Source: an uncultured Sediminicola sp.
GTDB lineage: Bacteria > Bacteroidota > Bacteroidia > Flavobacteriales > Flavobacteriaceae
DNA length: 15,379 bases
Direction of reading: 5' to 3'
Assembly (NCBI GenBank): GCA_938039345.1
Contig: CALHVB010000083.1
Coordinates: 1-15,379 of the forward strand
A program made the position numbers and the translations under genes. Each line of letters begins with the position of its first letter. Positions within the stretch are counted from its first letter, which is position 1. The notes beneath the pieces were generated by a model. That model saw only the letters and a list, made by a program, of their open reading frames with translations, made no database searches and was not told the origin of the DNA. This document shows, in pieces, positions 1 to 8,008 of the stretch.

Positions 1-1089
1 GTAATCGTACTTAGGGTCGTCTAATATGTTGGCGTTTACTTTAATTTCTTTTAAACTAAAAGTTAATAGCTCTAAACATGCTTTTAAATCTTGTATGGCT
101 GGTACAATAACTTCTTTTACCAATTGTAAATCTCTGTGGTAACCACTAGGTAAATTATTGGTAATTAAAATTAATTGGTTAGGAACGGCTTGTATTTTAT
201 TGCACTTAGCCCTAATAAGCTCAAAAACGTCAGGGTTTTTCTTGTGTGGCATAATACTAGAACCTGTTGTTAACTCATCTGGGAACGAGATAAAATCAAA
301 ATTTTGGCTCATATACAAGCAAATATCCATAGCCATTTTAGATAGGGTGGCAGCAATACTACTCATACCAAAAGCAGTAGATTTTTCTACTTTTCCTCTA
401 CCCATTTGCGCGGCAACTACATTGTATTTTAGCGTTTTAAAACCCATTGCCTTTGTAGTAAAACTACGATCTATAGGAAAAGAACTTCCGTAACCAGCAG
501 CACTTCCTAAAGGATTTTGGTCTACAATTTTGTATGCAGCATTTATAAACTGCAAATCGTCTATTAAGCTTTCTGCATAAGCAGATAACCATAAGCCAAA
601 AGAAGAGGGCATAGCTATTTGTAAATGAGTGTAGCCTGGTAATAAAACATCTTTGTGTTTTTCGGCAAGTTCTAGAAGTAAATTAAAAAGTTCTTTAGTA
701 CCAGATTTAATTTCAGAAAGTTCATTTTTTAAATACAAGTGCATGGCAACTAAAACTTGGTCGTTTCTAGAGCGTGCTGTATGTATTTTTTTTCCTGTAT
801 CTCCTAACTTTTCAGTAAGTACATACTCTATCTTAGAATGCATATCTTCAAAAGAATCTTCAATAGTAAAAGTACCTTCTTTAATAGTTTTAGCAATAGC
901 ATCTAACTCTGTTTCTAGGTCTTTGGTTTCTTTAGCAGTTAATAACCCTATTTTACCTAGCATTTGTGCATGTGCTTTAGATGCAATAACATCGTATTTA
1001 GCCAAATGCATATCTAATTCTCTATCATTACCTACGGTAAAATGGTCTATTTTTTTATCGGTACTAAATCCTTTATCCCAGAGTTTCAT
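1..1089 (-). CDS. argH: Argininosuccinate lyase, C-terminus beyond the window
   Basis: Splits argininosuccinate into arginine and fumarate, the last step of arginine synthesis, in the cytoplasm. The frame is open from the ATG at 1087-1089 to the left edge, giving 363 codons. About 60 residues are probably missing, since family members are usually about 420-460 aa. Visible family motifs are an N-terminal MKLWDKGF segment, the TARSRNDQV substrate-binding stretch, the LPGYTHLQ segment with its catalytic-region His, and the fumarase/lyase superfamily signature GSSIMPHKKNP, whose loop carries the catalytic Ser. It is the last visible gene of the arginine/proline operon, 61 nt after argE, with a hairpin-forming repeat in that gap. 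The start was chosen because the protein begins at the normal family N-terminus there. Identification is secure; only the end is unseen. Confidence 0.96.
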   Translation of the reverse strand, partial: MKLWDKGFSTDKKIDHFTVGNDRELDMHLAKYDVIASKAHAQMLGKIGLLTAKETKDLETELDAIAKTIKEGTFTIEDSFEDMHSKIEYVLTEKLGDTGKKIHTARSRNDQVLVAMHLYLKNELSEIKSGTKELFNLLLELAEKHKDVLLPGYTHLQIAMPSSFGLWLSAYAESLIDDLQFINAAYKIVDQNPLGSAAGYGSSFPIDRSFTTKAMGFKTLKYNVVAAQMGRGKVEKSTAFGMSSIAATLSKMAMDICLYMSQNFDFISFPDELTTGSSIMPHKKNPDVFELIRAKCNKIQAVPNQLILITNNLPSGYHRDLQLVKEVIVPAIQDLKACLELLTFSLKEIKVNANILDDPKYDY

Positions 1090-1100
1090 ATATTGTCAGT

Positions 1101-1160
1101 TATCAATTATCAATTAGCAATGAACAATGCTTATTGGTAATTGGTTATTGTTAATTGTTA
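1101..1160. repeat. Mirrored heptad repeat (imperfect 29-bp inverted repeat) between argE and argH
   Basis: The left arm, 1101-1129, is made of degenerate 7-bp units (TATCAAT, TATCAAT, TAGCAAT, GAACAAT). The right arm, 1132-1160, is made of reverse-complement units (ATTGGTA, ATTGGTT, ATTGTTA, ATTGTTA). By eye the arms match at 22 of 29 positions around a 2-nt loop, and the mismatches recur at similar heptad positions. The right arm includes the argE stop codon and its last codons. In the argE-argH transcript it would fold into a long AT-rich hairpin. There is no U-tract, so it does not look like an intrinsic terminator. An mRNA-processing or stability role is only a guess. Confidence 0.8.
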
Positions 1161-2224
1161 TTTGCAATGAATCCGTTTAATATTTTAATATATAAATCTA
1201 TACCTTCTTCAATTTCGTTTAGGTATATAAATTCATCTGCTGAGTGTGAACGCGTGCTATCACCAGGCCCTAGTTTTAAAGACTGACAGCTTAGTGCTGC
1301 TTGATCCGATAAAGTAGGAGAGCCATAGGTATTTCTCCCTAATGCTATTCCCGATTTTACGAGCGCATGGTTTTTATCTATTGCCGATGAGTTTAAACGC
1401 AAAGAACGTGGTTCTAATTCGCAAGGGGCTTCTGCCTGTAAAATATCTGCAATTTCTTTATTACTATATTTATCGTTTACACGAACGTCTATTACCAAAT
1501 CTACTTGCGCAGGAACAACATTGTGTTGGCTACCAGCATTTATTTGTGTAACGGTTAATTTTACTTCGCCCAAAGCTTCGGAAACCTTATCAAATTTATA
1601 GTTTTTAAACCATTCTAAAGCTTCAATAGTATTGTAAATAGGGTTGTTGTTGTTAGGGTGTGCAGCATGCGATGGTGTTCCTTTTACAGTACCATTAAAA
1701 ACGACTAATCCTTTTTCTGCTATGGCTAATTGCATTAAAGTGGGTTCGCCCACAATAGCAACATCTATATGTGGTAATATAGGAAGCATACTATTTAATC
1801 CGTTAGGGCCAGAGCTTTCTTCCTCGGCAGAAGCCACTATAATAATATTATGATTTAAATCTTTAACATTATAAAAATGTGAAAATGTTGCTAGTAAAGA
1901 TACTAAACATCCGCCAGCATCATTACTACCTAAACCATATAGTTTACCCTCTTCTACATGTGCATTATAAGGGTCTTTTGTATAAGCTTTATTGGGTTTT
2001 ACGGTATCGTGATGCGAGTTTAATAATAGTGTAGGTTTACTATCATTGAAATATTTATTAAACGCATACACATTATTTTTTTCTCTTTTAAATGGAATAT
2101 TAAAATAAGAAAACCATCTTTCGATAGCATCCGCAGTTTTGTTTTCTTCGGATGAAAAAGATTGAATAGAAATTAATTCCTTCAATAAAGTAATTGCTTT
2201 TTGGGTAAGCGCTTGTTGTTCCAT
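1151..2224 (-). CDS. argE: M20-family N-acyl-ornithine/citrulline deacylase
   Basis: A 357-aa zinc metallopeptidase-like enzyme of the ArgE/DapE/ACY1 (M20) family. It removes the acyl group that protects the intermediates. Because the neighbouring transcarbamylase is of the N-acylornithine type, the likely substrate is N-acetyl- or N-succinyl-citrulline rather than N-acetylornithine. Metal and catalytic residues are visible: H71-x-D73 in NSHHDTV, the bridging D102 in GLGSNDAGG, the E134-E135 pair in ASAEEESSG, E160 in VGEPT, and H327 in STRSHSADEF. The dimerisation-domain His lies in GTPSHAAHP (about 186). ArgB ends 2 nt upstream of the ATG, so the two genes are translationally linked. The last codons lie in the mirrored repeat that fills the gap to argH. 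Acyl-group choice cannot be read from the sequence. Confidence 0.93.
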   Translation of the reverse strand: MEQQALTQKAITLLKELISIQSFSSEENKTADAIERWFSYFNIPFKREKNNVYAFNKYFNDSKPTLLLNSHHDTVKPNKAYTKDPYNAHVEEGKLYGLGSNDAGGCLVSLLATFSHFYNVKDLNHNIIIVASAEEESSGPNGLNSMLPILPHIDVAIVGEPTLMQLAIAEKGLVVFNGTVKGTPSHAAHPNNNNPIYNTIEALEWFKNYKFDKVSEALGEVKLTVTQINAGSQHNVVPAQVDLVIDVRVNDKYSNKEIADILQAEAPCELEPRSLRLNSSAIDKNHALVKSGIALGRNTYGSPTLSDQAALSCQSLKLGPGDSTRSHSADEFIYLNEIEEGIDLYIKILNGFIANNN

Positions 2225-2226
2225 AA

Positions 2227-3006
2227 TTACAGCGTTATAGTGGTAAATAGGGTTGATGAAGGATTTAACATGCTAGTATCTCCAATACATACTTTGTTTA
2301 CATTAGCATTAAGCGCATGAAAACAATTTTCTAGTTTTGGCAACATACCATCTGCTATAATTTTATCTGATAATAATTGTTGATATGATGCTGGGTTAAT
2401 GTGTTTTACAACAGAATCTTCATCTGCGATATCCATTAAAACTCCTTTTTTTTCAAAACAATAGTATAAAGTGGTATCGTAATCACTACTCATACCAATA
2501 GATATTTCTGATGCAATAGTATCTGCATTTGTATTTAGTAACTGTCCATTACCATCGTGTGTTAAGGCACAAAAAGCAGGTGTTAAATTAGCTTTAACTA
2601 GGTTGGTTATTGTTGTTGCATCTACACTATCTACATCACCTACAAAACCAAAATCTATTTCTTTTACAGGTCTTTTGTGTGCTTTTATAGCATTACCATC
2701 GGCACCACTAAGCCCAATAGCATTACAATTATTAGCTTGTAATTGGGCTACAATATTTTTATTAACTAAACCAGCATAGGTCATAGTTATAATTTCTAAA
2801 CTATCAGCATCTGTAATTCTTCTTCCGCCTACTAATTTAGATGTTATACCTAATCTCTTAGCAAAATTAGTAGCTAGTTTTCCTCCGCCATGCACTAATA
2901 TTTTGGGGCCTTTTATCTTAGAAAATAAGCTTAGAAAATTTGTAAGCTCAGTTTTGTTTTCTATAACGTTTCCGCCAATTTTTACTATGGATAGTTTTTG
3001 TTTCAT
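2227..3006 (-). CDS. argB: N-acylglutamate kinase
   Basis: Phosphorylates the gamma-carboxylate of N-acetyl- or N-succinyl-glutamate, the second step of the acylated arginine route. The amino-acid-kinase fold is clear: KIGGN at 9-13, HGGGK at 39-43 (nucleotide and phosphate binding), VGGRRIT at 59-65 (substrate Arg), NTNADTIA at 158-165, and GMLPKLENC with catalytic Lys224. The start was set at the ATG at 3004-3006 (MKQKLSIVKIGG, 259 aa), which fits the family N-terminus. The frame stays open to a TTG at 3028-3030, but those 8 extra codons lie inside a GC-rich repeat and are unlikely to be translated. A GGGGAGGA hairpin arm lies about 15-22 nt upstream of the ATG, so any Shine-Dalgarno there would be hidden in structure. 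It precedes argE by 2 nt. Confidence 0.95.
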   Translation of the reverse strand: MKQKLSIVKIGGNVIENKTELTNFLSLFSKIKGPKILVHGGGKLATNFAKRLGITSKLVGGRRITDADSLEIITMTYAGLVNKNIVAQLQANNCNAIGLSGADGNAIKAHKRPVKEIDFGFVGDVDSVDATTITNLVKANLTPAFCALTHDGNGQLLNTNADTIASEISIGMSSDYDTTLYYCFEKKGVLMDIADEDSVVKHINPASYQQLLSDKIIADGMLPKLENCFHALNANVNKVCIGDTSMLNPSSTLFTTITL

Positions 3007-3108
3007 AATCCCCACCTTAATCCTCCCCAAAAGGGGAGGAGATTTTATTTTTTATTTGCCTCCACAAAATTATTTATTCCTCTCCTTCGGAGGGGTTAGG
3101 GGAGGATT
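3007..3108. repeat. GC-rich dispersed-type repeat with inverted hairpin ends, at the argF'-argB junction
   Basis: Two similar GC-rich modules face each other. The one at 3007-3041 contains the perfect 8-bp hairpin TCCTCCCC-AAAA-GGGGAGGA (3021-3040). The one at 3079-3108 contains CCTCTCC-TTC-GGAGGGG (3079-3095) followed by TTAGGGGAGGA. About 37 nt of AT-rich sequence separates them. The reverse complement of one module aligns with the other with a few mismatches, so the unit looks like a roughly 100-bp MITE-like element. Repeats of the form 'CCCCTCC loop GGAGGGG TTAGGGG' are, from memory, scattered through many Bacteroidota genomes. Here the right module supplies the last codons of argF' and the left module abuts the argB start. 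Confidence 0.75.
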
Positions 3109-4036
3109 CCAGTATCTTCTTCAGTACTATTTGCGCAGCATAGGTTCTGTTGTTTGCTTGCTCTATTACTAAAGATTGGTCGCTATCTAGTACTTCATCT
3201 GCAACTACTACATTTCTACGAACAGGTAAGCAATGCATAAATTTAGCACCACCAATTTTTTCTTTGGTAATTGTCCAATTAGGGTCCTGTTGTAGCACCT
3301 TGCCATATTCGTTATAACTACTCCAGTTTTTTACATAAATAAAATCAGCATTTTCAAAGGCTTTGTTCTTATCGTATTCTATTGTAGTATTTTTTGTTAT
3401 TTCTGGGTTTAGCTCATAGCCTTTTGGATGCGTAATTACAAAATCTGCATCTTGCAACTGCATCATTTCTGTAAATGAGTTTGCTACCGCATGTGGTAAA
3501 GCTCTTGGATGCGGAGCCCAAGATAAAACTACTTTTGGTTTTGGTTTAGTGTTTTGTTCTGCGAGTGTAATTGCATCTGCTAAACCTTGTAAAGGATGGC
3601 CAACAGAACTTTCCATATTTACAATTGGTACCGATGCGTATTTTTTAAATCCGTTTAACACAACCTCAGCTTCATCTTTTTCTTTATTGGTTAAGCCTGC
3701 AAAAGCTCTTATGGCAATAATATCGCAATACTGAGAAACTACTTGTGCCGCTTCTTTAATATGTTCAGACTTACCTTGGTCCATTACAGTACCGTCTTCG
3801 TATTCTAAAGCCCAGCCCTCACTACCAAAATTCATAACAATAGTATCCATACCCAAATTCATGGCTGCTTTCTGGGTGCTTAAACGTGTTCTAAGGCTAT
3901 TGTTAAAGAATAATAAGCCAATAGTTTTGTCTTTTCCTAGTGCGCTATCTTTTCTAGGGTTTTGCTTTAAAGATTTAGCTTCTTCTACCCAATTTGGAAG
4001 AGAATCTATATCATTAATGGATAAATAATGCTTCAT
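3074..4036 (-). CDS. argF': N-acylornithine carbamoyltransferase (N-succinyl/N-acetyl-ornithine type)
   Basis: Transfers the carbamoyl group from carbamoyl phosphate to the delta-amino group of an N-acylornithine, giving N-acylcitrulline. The 320 residues contain the phosphate-binding loop FFNNSLRTR (43-51), HPLQGLADA, and the C-terminal HCLPVRRN loop. All three resemble the Bacteroides N-succinylornithine enzyme more than ordinary OTCase (which has STRT). The residue known to select the acyl group (Pro90 in the B. fragilis succinyl enzyme, Glu92 in the Xanthomonas acetyl enzyme) aligns with Ser90, within DQGKSEHI. The ATG at 4034-4036 gives the family N-terminus MKHYLSINDI and follows the proB stop by 1 nt. 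The frame continues 15 codons further into proB, which was rejected. The C-terminal tail SSPNPSEGEE is encoded by a dispersed repeat and is probably not ancestral. Confidence 0.93.
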   Translation of the reverse strand: MKHYLSINDIDSLPNWVEEAKSLKQNPRKDSALGKDKTIGLLFFNNSLRTRLSTQKAAMNLGMDTIVMNFGSEGWALEYEDGTVMDQGKSEHIKEAAQVVSQYCDIIAIRAFAGLTNKEKDEAEVVLNGFKKYASVPIVNMESSVGHPLQGLADAITLAEQNTKPKPKVVLSWAPHPRALPHAVANSFTEMMQLQDADFVITHPKGYELNPEITKNTTIEYDKNKAFENADFIYVKNWSSYNEYGKVLQQDPNWTITKEKIGGAKFMHCLPVRRNVVVADEVLDSDQSLVIEQANNRTYAAQIVLKKILESSPNPSEGEE

Positions 4037-4037
4037 G

Positions 4038-4799
4038 TTACTGTATTTTGGTGTATTTGCTGGTATTATTAATAGCATCAACTATAAAATTATCTTTAAT
4101 GCCATTTACTATCCAAGTTTCAATTTGTGCTTCTTTGGTAATTGTAGCGGCTTCTATTTTAGATTCCATACCGCCTGTACCATGAGAAGATTTACCAGTG
4201 CTTATTTCGTTTTTTAAATTGGTTAAATTAGTAACTGTACTAATAGTTTCTGGTTTGTTATTATCAATAGATGCTTTTGTGTAAATACCATTGGTGTTGG
4301 TGGCAATTATAAGCAAATCTACCTCTAGTAAAGAAGCAGTAAGTGCTGCTAATTTATCGTTATCTCCAAACTTAATTTCATCGGTAGCAACAGTATCATT
4401 CTCATTAATAATTGGAATAAAGTTATTGCTAACTAATACATCTATGGTGTTTTTTATATTGATTTTAGAGGATTGTTTTTCAAAATCTGAATACGATAAC
4501 AAACATTGAGAAGTAAATAAGCCTAGCTCTCTAAAATTTTCTTGAAAAATGCGCATTAAATGTGGCTGACCAATAGCTGCTAGCGCTTGTTTTATATTAA
4601 TGTCTTTGCCATTGTGCTCTAATTTTACAAATTGTTTGGCAGCTGCTATAGCACCAGAGCTTACAATAATGAATTCGTAATCATTATTTAAAGCTGCTAT
4701 TTGCCTGCCAATATCCTCTATTTTACCTCTAGAAATCTGATTGGTTTCTTTGGTAAGGGTATTAGATCCAATTTTTAGTAAAATTCTTTTTTTGCTCAT
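4038..4799 (-). CDS. proB: Glutamate 5-kinase, catalytic domain only
   Basis: Makes gamma-glutamyl phosphate from glutamate and ATP, the committing step of proline synthesis. The 253-aa amino-acid-kinase domain shows KIGSNTLT at 9-16 (Lys9), SSGA at 48-51, INENDTV at 131-137, FGDND at 144-148 and the nucleotide-binding GTGGMESKI at 207-215. It lacks the C-terminal PUA domain of the roughly 367-aa E. coli enzyme, so it is the short form. Its ATG lies 57 nt downstream of the proA stop, and argF' starts 1 nt after its own stop. Proline normally inhibits this enzyme, but feedback sensitivity of this short form cannot be judged from sequence. It is structurally related to ArgB, encoded two genes downstream, but the motif set fits glutamate kinase. 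Confidence 0.95.
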   Translation of the reverse strand: MSKKRILLKIGSNTLTKETNQISRGKIEDIGRQIAALNNDYEFIIVSSGAIAAAKQFVKLEHNGKDINIKQALAAIGQPHLMRIFQENFRELGLFTSQCLLSYSDFEKQSSKINIKNTIDVLVSNNFIPIINENDTVATDEIKFGDNDKLAALTASLLEVDLLIIATNTNGIYTKASIDNNKPETISTVTNLTNLKNEISTGKSSHGTGGMESKIEAATITKEAQIETWIVNGIKDNFIVDAINNTSKYTKIQ

Positions 4800-4836
4800 T
4801 ATTTCTTATGCATTAGACTTTAAGCCTAATTTTTAT

Positions 4837-4854
4837 CGTAAAACCTGCTTTACG
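4837..4854. other. Small hairpin in the proA-proB gap
   Basis: CGTAAA and TTTACG form a perfect 6-bp stem around a 6-nt loop, starting 2 nt past the proA stop codon. An imperfect palindrome, TTAGACTTTAAGCCTAA, lies at 4813-4829 in the same gap. On the transcript the first hairpin is followed by an A-rich rather than U-rich run, so it is not a terminator. It may only be an intercistronic RNA structure. Confidence 0.45.
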
Positions 4855-4856
4855 GA

Positions 4857-6053
4857 TTATCTTATTTGTCCGTTTCCTTTAACATACCATTTATTGGTTA
4901 CCAAATGTTGTAAACCAATTGGCCCTCGTTGGTGCAATTTATCGGTGCTAATAGCTAATTCTCCGCCCAATCCAAATTGTCCGCCATCGGTAAAACGAGT
5001 AGAAGCGTTATGGTAAACGGCAGCAGAGTCTACCTCGTTCATAAACGTACTTGCTGTAGTTTCGTTTTTGGTTACTATAGCCGCAGAATGTCCGCCACCA
5101 TAAGTGTTAATCATTTGTATAGCTTCTTCGGTGTTTTTTACCTCACCAATAGCTATAATAAAATCTAGGAACTCTTGGTGCCAAATGGCATCGTCTTTAA
5201 TTTTTATAGCACCTTCTATACTAGAAAAAGCATCGTCTGCATGTATGGTAACATTACTTTCTTTTAACTTGGCTACTAACTTTTCTATAAAAGCAGCTTT
5301 GTTAGGTAAATTAGCATCAATTAATACTTTATCTAAAGCATTACAAACCGATATTTTAGTGGTTTTACCGTTTACAATAATATCTAATGCCATATCTACA
5401 TCTGCATCTGCATCAACATATAAAAAATTATTGCCTCTACCACTCACAATTACAGGGCAAGTAGCGTGTTTTTTTGTAAATTCTATTAAGCGTTCTCCAC
5501 CACGTGGTACTATTAAATCTAATCGCTGTGAAGGGTTTTCTAAAAAGGCCTGTGTTTCTGTTCTGTTGTATTGTAAATATTGTACCCAGTCTGTACTAGC
5601 ATTGTGTTTTTTTAAAGCAGTATGCCATAAATCTACTAGAAATAAATTACTTAATAATGATTCTTTACCTCCTTTTAAAAGTATTTTGTTACCAGATTTA
5701 AAAGCAATACCTGCAGCTTCTATAGTAACATCTGGTCTAGATTCATAAATAATAAGTACGGTACCAAAAGGGGCTGTTTTATTACTTACTTGCATACCAT
5801 TATCGTGTGCAAAATTAAAACGTTCTACACCTAAAGGGTCTTCTTGGCTTGCTAGTTGTTGCAAGGAAAGAACCATTCCGTCTACTTTGCCATCATCAAC
5901 TTTTAAACGGTCTTCCATGGCAATATCCTCACCATTATAAGCGTCTAAATCTTTTTTATTCGTAGCAATAATAGCAGTTCTTTCTTTTTCTACTAGGCTA
6001 GCCATAGTAGTTAAAACTGCATTTCTTGTTTGTATATCTAGTAGTAAACTCAT
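4857..6053 (-). CDS. proA: Gamma-glutamyl phosphate reductase (glutamate-5-semialdehyde dehydrogenase)
   Basis: Reduces gamma-glutamyl phosphate to glutamate-5-semialdehyde with NADPH, the second step of proline synthesis. The 398-aa protein is close to usual family length. It carries YESRPDVT at 103-110, the GGK loop near 128-130, VPRGG at 182-186 and the catalytic cysteine at 237 in KISVCNALDK. The order in the operon is argD-proA-proB. Its ATG overlaps the argD stop by one base (TAATG), indicating coupled translation, and it is followed by proB after 57 nt. Nothing looks truncated or unusual. The enzyme would act with ProB, since the acyl phosphate is labile and the two activities usually form a complex. 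Confidence 0.96.
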   Translation of the reverse strand: MSLLLDIQTRNAVLTTMASLVEKERTAIIATNKKDLDAYNGEDIAMEDRLKVDDGKVDGMVLSLQQLASQEDPLGVERFNFAHDNGMQVSNKTAPFGTVLIIYESRPDVTIEAAGIAFKSGNKILLKGGKESLLSNLFLVDLWHTALKKHNASTDWVQYLQYNRTETQAFLENPSQRLDLIVPRGGERLIEFTKKHATCPVIVSGRGNNFLYVDADADVDMALDIIVNGKTTKISVCNALDKVLIDANLPNKAAFIEKLVAKLKESNVTIHADDAFSSIEGAIKIKDDAIWHQEFLDFIIAIGEVKNTEEAIQMINTYGGGHSAAIVTKNETTASTFMNEVDSAAVYHNASTRFTDGGQFGLGGELAISTDKLHQRGPIGLQHLVTNKWYVKGNGQIR

Positions 6054-7177
6054 TATAATTCTGCTTTTAATGCGGTAAAGAAAGTATCTAAATTTTCTTT
6101 GGTAATATTTAAGGCTGGTAATACTCTTAAAACGTGTTTGTCTTTAGCGCCACCAGTAAACATAAATTGATTATGGATTAGTTTTTTGCGTAGCTCGGCT
6201 ACTTCAAAATCGAACTCTAATCCTAACATTAATCCTTTTCCTTTTACTCTTTTTACGGCTGGTATTTCTGCTGCTTTTTCTACAAAATAAGTATATAGAT
6301 TGGCTGCATTTTTTATAAGCTGCTCATCGTGTATAACTTCTAATACTGCTAATGATGCTGCACAAGCTAAATGATTACCACCAAAAGTAGTACCTAATAA
6401 ACCAAAAGAAGCTTTTATTTCTTCTTGTATAAGTACACCACCAACAGGGAAACCATTACCCATTCCTTTTGCAATGGTAATAATATCTGGTTTTATATTA
6501 TAATGCTGAAAAGCAAAGAATTTACCACTTCTTCCGTATCCAGATTGTACCTCATCTGCAATAAGAACAACGCCATTTTCTTTACAAAGCTCGGCAACAT
6601 TCTTAAAAAATTCTGCCGATGGTTCATCTAAACCTCCAACACCTTGTATGGTTTCTATAATTACACTACAAACATCGTCTTTTACAATTTCTGCTTTAAA
6701 TGCATCAATATCATCAAAAGGTAAAATTGTAGTTTTTTGTTGTTTGTTTAATGGGGCATTAATTTTTTCGTTATCGGTAGTCGCTACTGCTGCCGATGTT
6801 CTTCCATGAAACCCGTTCTTAAAAGCAATAACTCTTGTTTTTCCATTGTGGAAAGAAGCTAGTTTTAATGCGTTTTCATTAGCCTCGGCACCAGAGTTAC
6901 ACAAAAATAAGTTGTAATCTTCGCAACCAGATAATTCTCCAATTTTTGCTGCTAGCTCTAGTTGTAATGGGTTTTGTACCGCATTACTATAAAAACCAAT
7001 ATGGTCTAATTGCTCCTTTATTCTTCTTACATAATGTGGATGCGAATGACCAATAGATATTACTGCATGACCACCGTAAAAATCTAAATATTTTTGACCC
7101 TTATCGTCTGTAACAACAATACCTTTAGCAGAAACTGGTGTTACATTATAAAGTGGGTATACATCAAATAATTTCAT
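6053..7177 (-). CDS. argD: N-acylornithine aminotransferase (class III, PLP)
   Basis: Transfers an amino group from glutamate to N-acylglutamate semialdehyde to give N-acylornithine. The 374-aa class III aminotransferase shows the phosphate-cup stretch NSGAEANE at 94-101, the FHGRT segment near 123-127, the cofactor Asp/Gln in DEVQSGYGRSG (208-218) and the Schiff-base Lys237 in IAKGMGNGFP. It sits between proC (30-nt gap) and proA (1-nt overlap), so an arginine-branch transaminase is embedded among proline genes. Because free ornithine is not expected in this pathway, an ornithine-delta-aminotransferase role is less likely, but the two families are related and sequence reading alone does not fully exclude side activity. 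Confidence 0.94.
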   Translation of the reverse strand: MKLFDVYPLYNVTPVSAKGIVVTDDKGQKYLDFYGGHAVISIGHSHPHYVRRIKEQLDHIGFYSNAVQNPLQLELAAKIGELSGCEDYNLFLCNSGAEANENALKLASFHNGKTRVIAFKNGFHGRTSAAVATTDNEKINAPLNKQQKTTILPFDDIDAFKAEIVKDDVCSVIIETIQGVGGLDEPSAEFFKNVAELCKENGVVLIADEVQSGYGRSGKFFAFQHYNIKPDIITIAKGMGNGFPVGGVLIQEEIKASFGLLGTTFGGNHLACAASLAVLEVIHDEQLIKNAANLYTYFVEKAAEIPAVKRVKGKGLMLGLEFDFEVAELRKKLIHNQFMFTGGAKDKHVLRVLPALNITKENLDTFFTALKAEL

Positions 7178-7207
7178 ACGATATATTTTTTAGGGTATAT
7201 ATTGGTT

Positions 7208-8002
7208 TTACCCTTTTTTAATTTGATTTATTTTTTCAAAAGAGGCTACAATTCCCTGTATTAAAGAAGAACTTAAGCCTTGGTGTTCCATTTCGTTTAA
7301 ACCTTCTATGGTACAACCTCCTGGTGTTGTTACACGGTCTATTTCTTCTTCTGGGTGGTTACCAGATGCTAATAGTAAGCCAGCAGCACCATTACAGGTG
7401 TGTTTTGCTAATTCTTGTGCTTCTTTAGCCTCGAACCCTAATTGTATAGCTCCTTGTGTGGTGGCACGTATTAATCGCATCCAAAAAGCAATTCCGCTTG
7501 CGCAAATAACTGTTGCTGCTTGCATTTGTTCTTCTGGAATTACCATAGAAGCACCTACTTTATCAAAAATAGATTTTGCAATAGCAACCTTGCTTTTACC
7601 AACATCGTTACTACACATACATGTCATAGACTTACCTACCGCAATAGCTGTATTTGGCATACTACGGATAATATTTTTATCCCTACCAACAATACTTTCT
7701 ATACGTGCAATACTAAAACCAGTAATTACAGAAATTATAATATGGTTTGCATTTAATAGGTCTTTTACATCGTCTAAAATTGCTTCTAAATGACGTGGTT
7801 GAATAGCAAAAATTAGTACATCGGAATTTTTAACAGCTTCTCTGTTATCACTTGTTAAAATTACATTATCATAACTAGCGTACTCCTTTATGTCTTCTAG
7901 GTTTCTTTTGGTTAGGTACATAGAACTTGCTCCATTGCTATCTAATATTCCTTTTCCAATGGCTAATCCTAAATTTCCGGTTCCTATGATTGCTACTCTC
8001 AT
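7208..8002 (-). CDS. proC: Pyrroline-5-carboxylate reductase
   Basis: Reduces pyrroline-5-carboxylate to proline with NAD(P)H. The 264-aa protein has the N-terminal Rossmann motif GTGNLG at 7-12, the RSMPNTAIAVGKSMT stretch at 113-127, the SGIAFW helix near 169-174 (family usually SGPAY) and the C-terminal signature TTPGGCTIEGL at 225-235, with Cys where many homologues have Thr. It completes the proline pathway with ProA and ProB downstream. It is preceded by the largest internal gap of the operon (253 nt, full of heptad repeats). I could not find a credible minus-strand TAnnTTTG box in that gap, so it is probably transcribed from the operon promoter. Confidence 0.95.
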   Translation of the reverse strand: MRVAIIGTGNLGLAIGKGILDSNGASSMYLTKRNLEDIKEYASYDNVILTSDNREAVKNSDVLIFAIQPRHLEAILDDVKDLLNANHIIISVITGFSIARIESIVGRDKNIIRSMPNTAIAVGKSMTCMCSNDVGKSKVAIAKSIFDKVGASMVIPEEQMQAATVICASGIAFWMRLIRATTQGAIQLGFEAKEAQELAKHTCNGAAGLLLASGNHPEEEIDRVTTPGGCTIEGLNEMEHQGLSSSLIQGIVASFEKINQIKKG

Positions 8003-8008
8003 ATTTTT

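Noticed and set aside
158..1117. Plus-strand open frames of 111 and 154 codons at the left end
   Set aside because: They lie opposite argH, whose minus-strand frame is open throughout and carries the lyase motifs. The same holds for the plus-strand frames opposite argE, argB, proB, proA, argD, proC and argC.
3007..3030. Upstream TTG start for argB adding eight residues
   Set aside because: The extension lies wholly within the GC-rich repeat, while the downstream ATG gives the normal family N-terminus.
4037..4081. Upstream start for argF' adding 15 residues
   Set aside because: It would overlap the end of proB by more than 40 nt. The ATG 1 nt after the proB stop gives the expected N-terminus.
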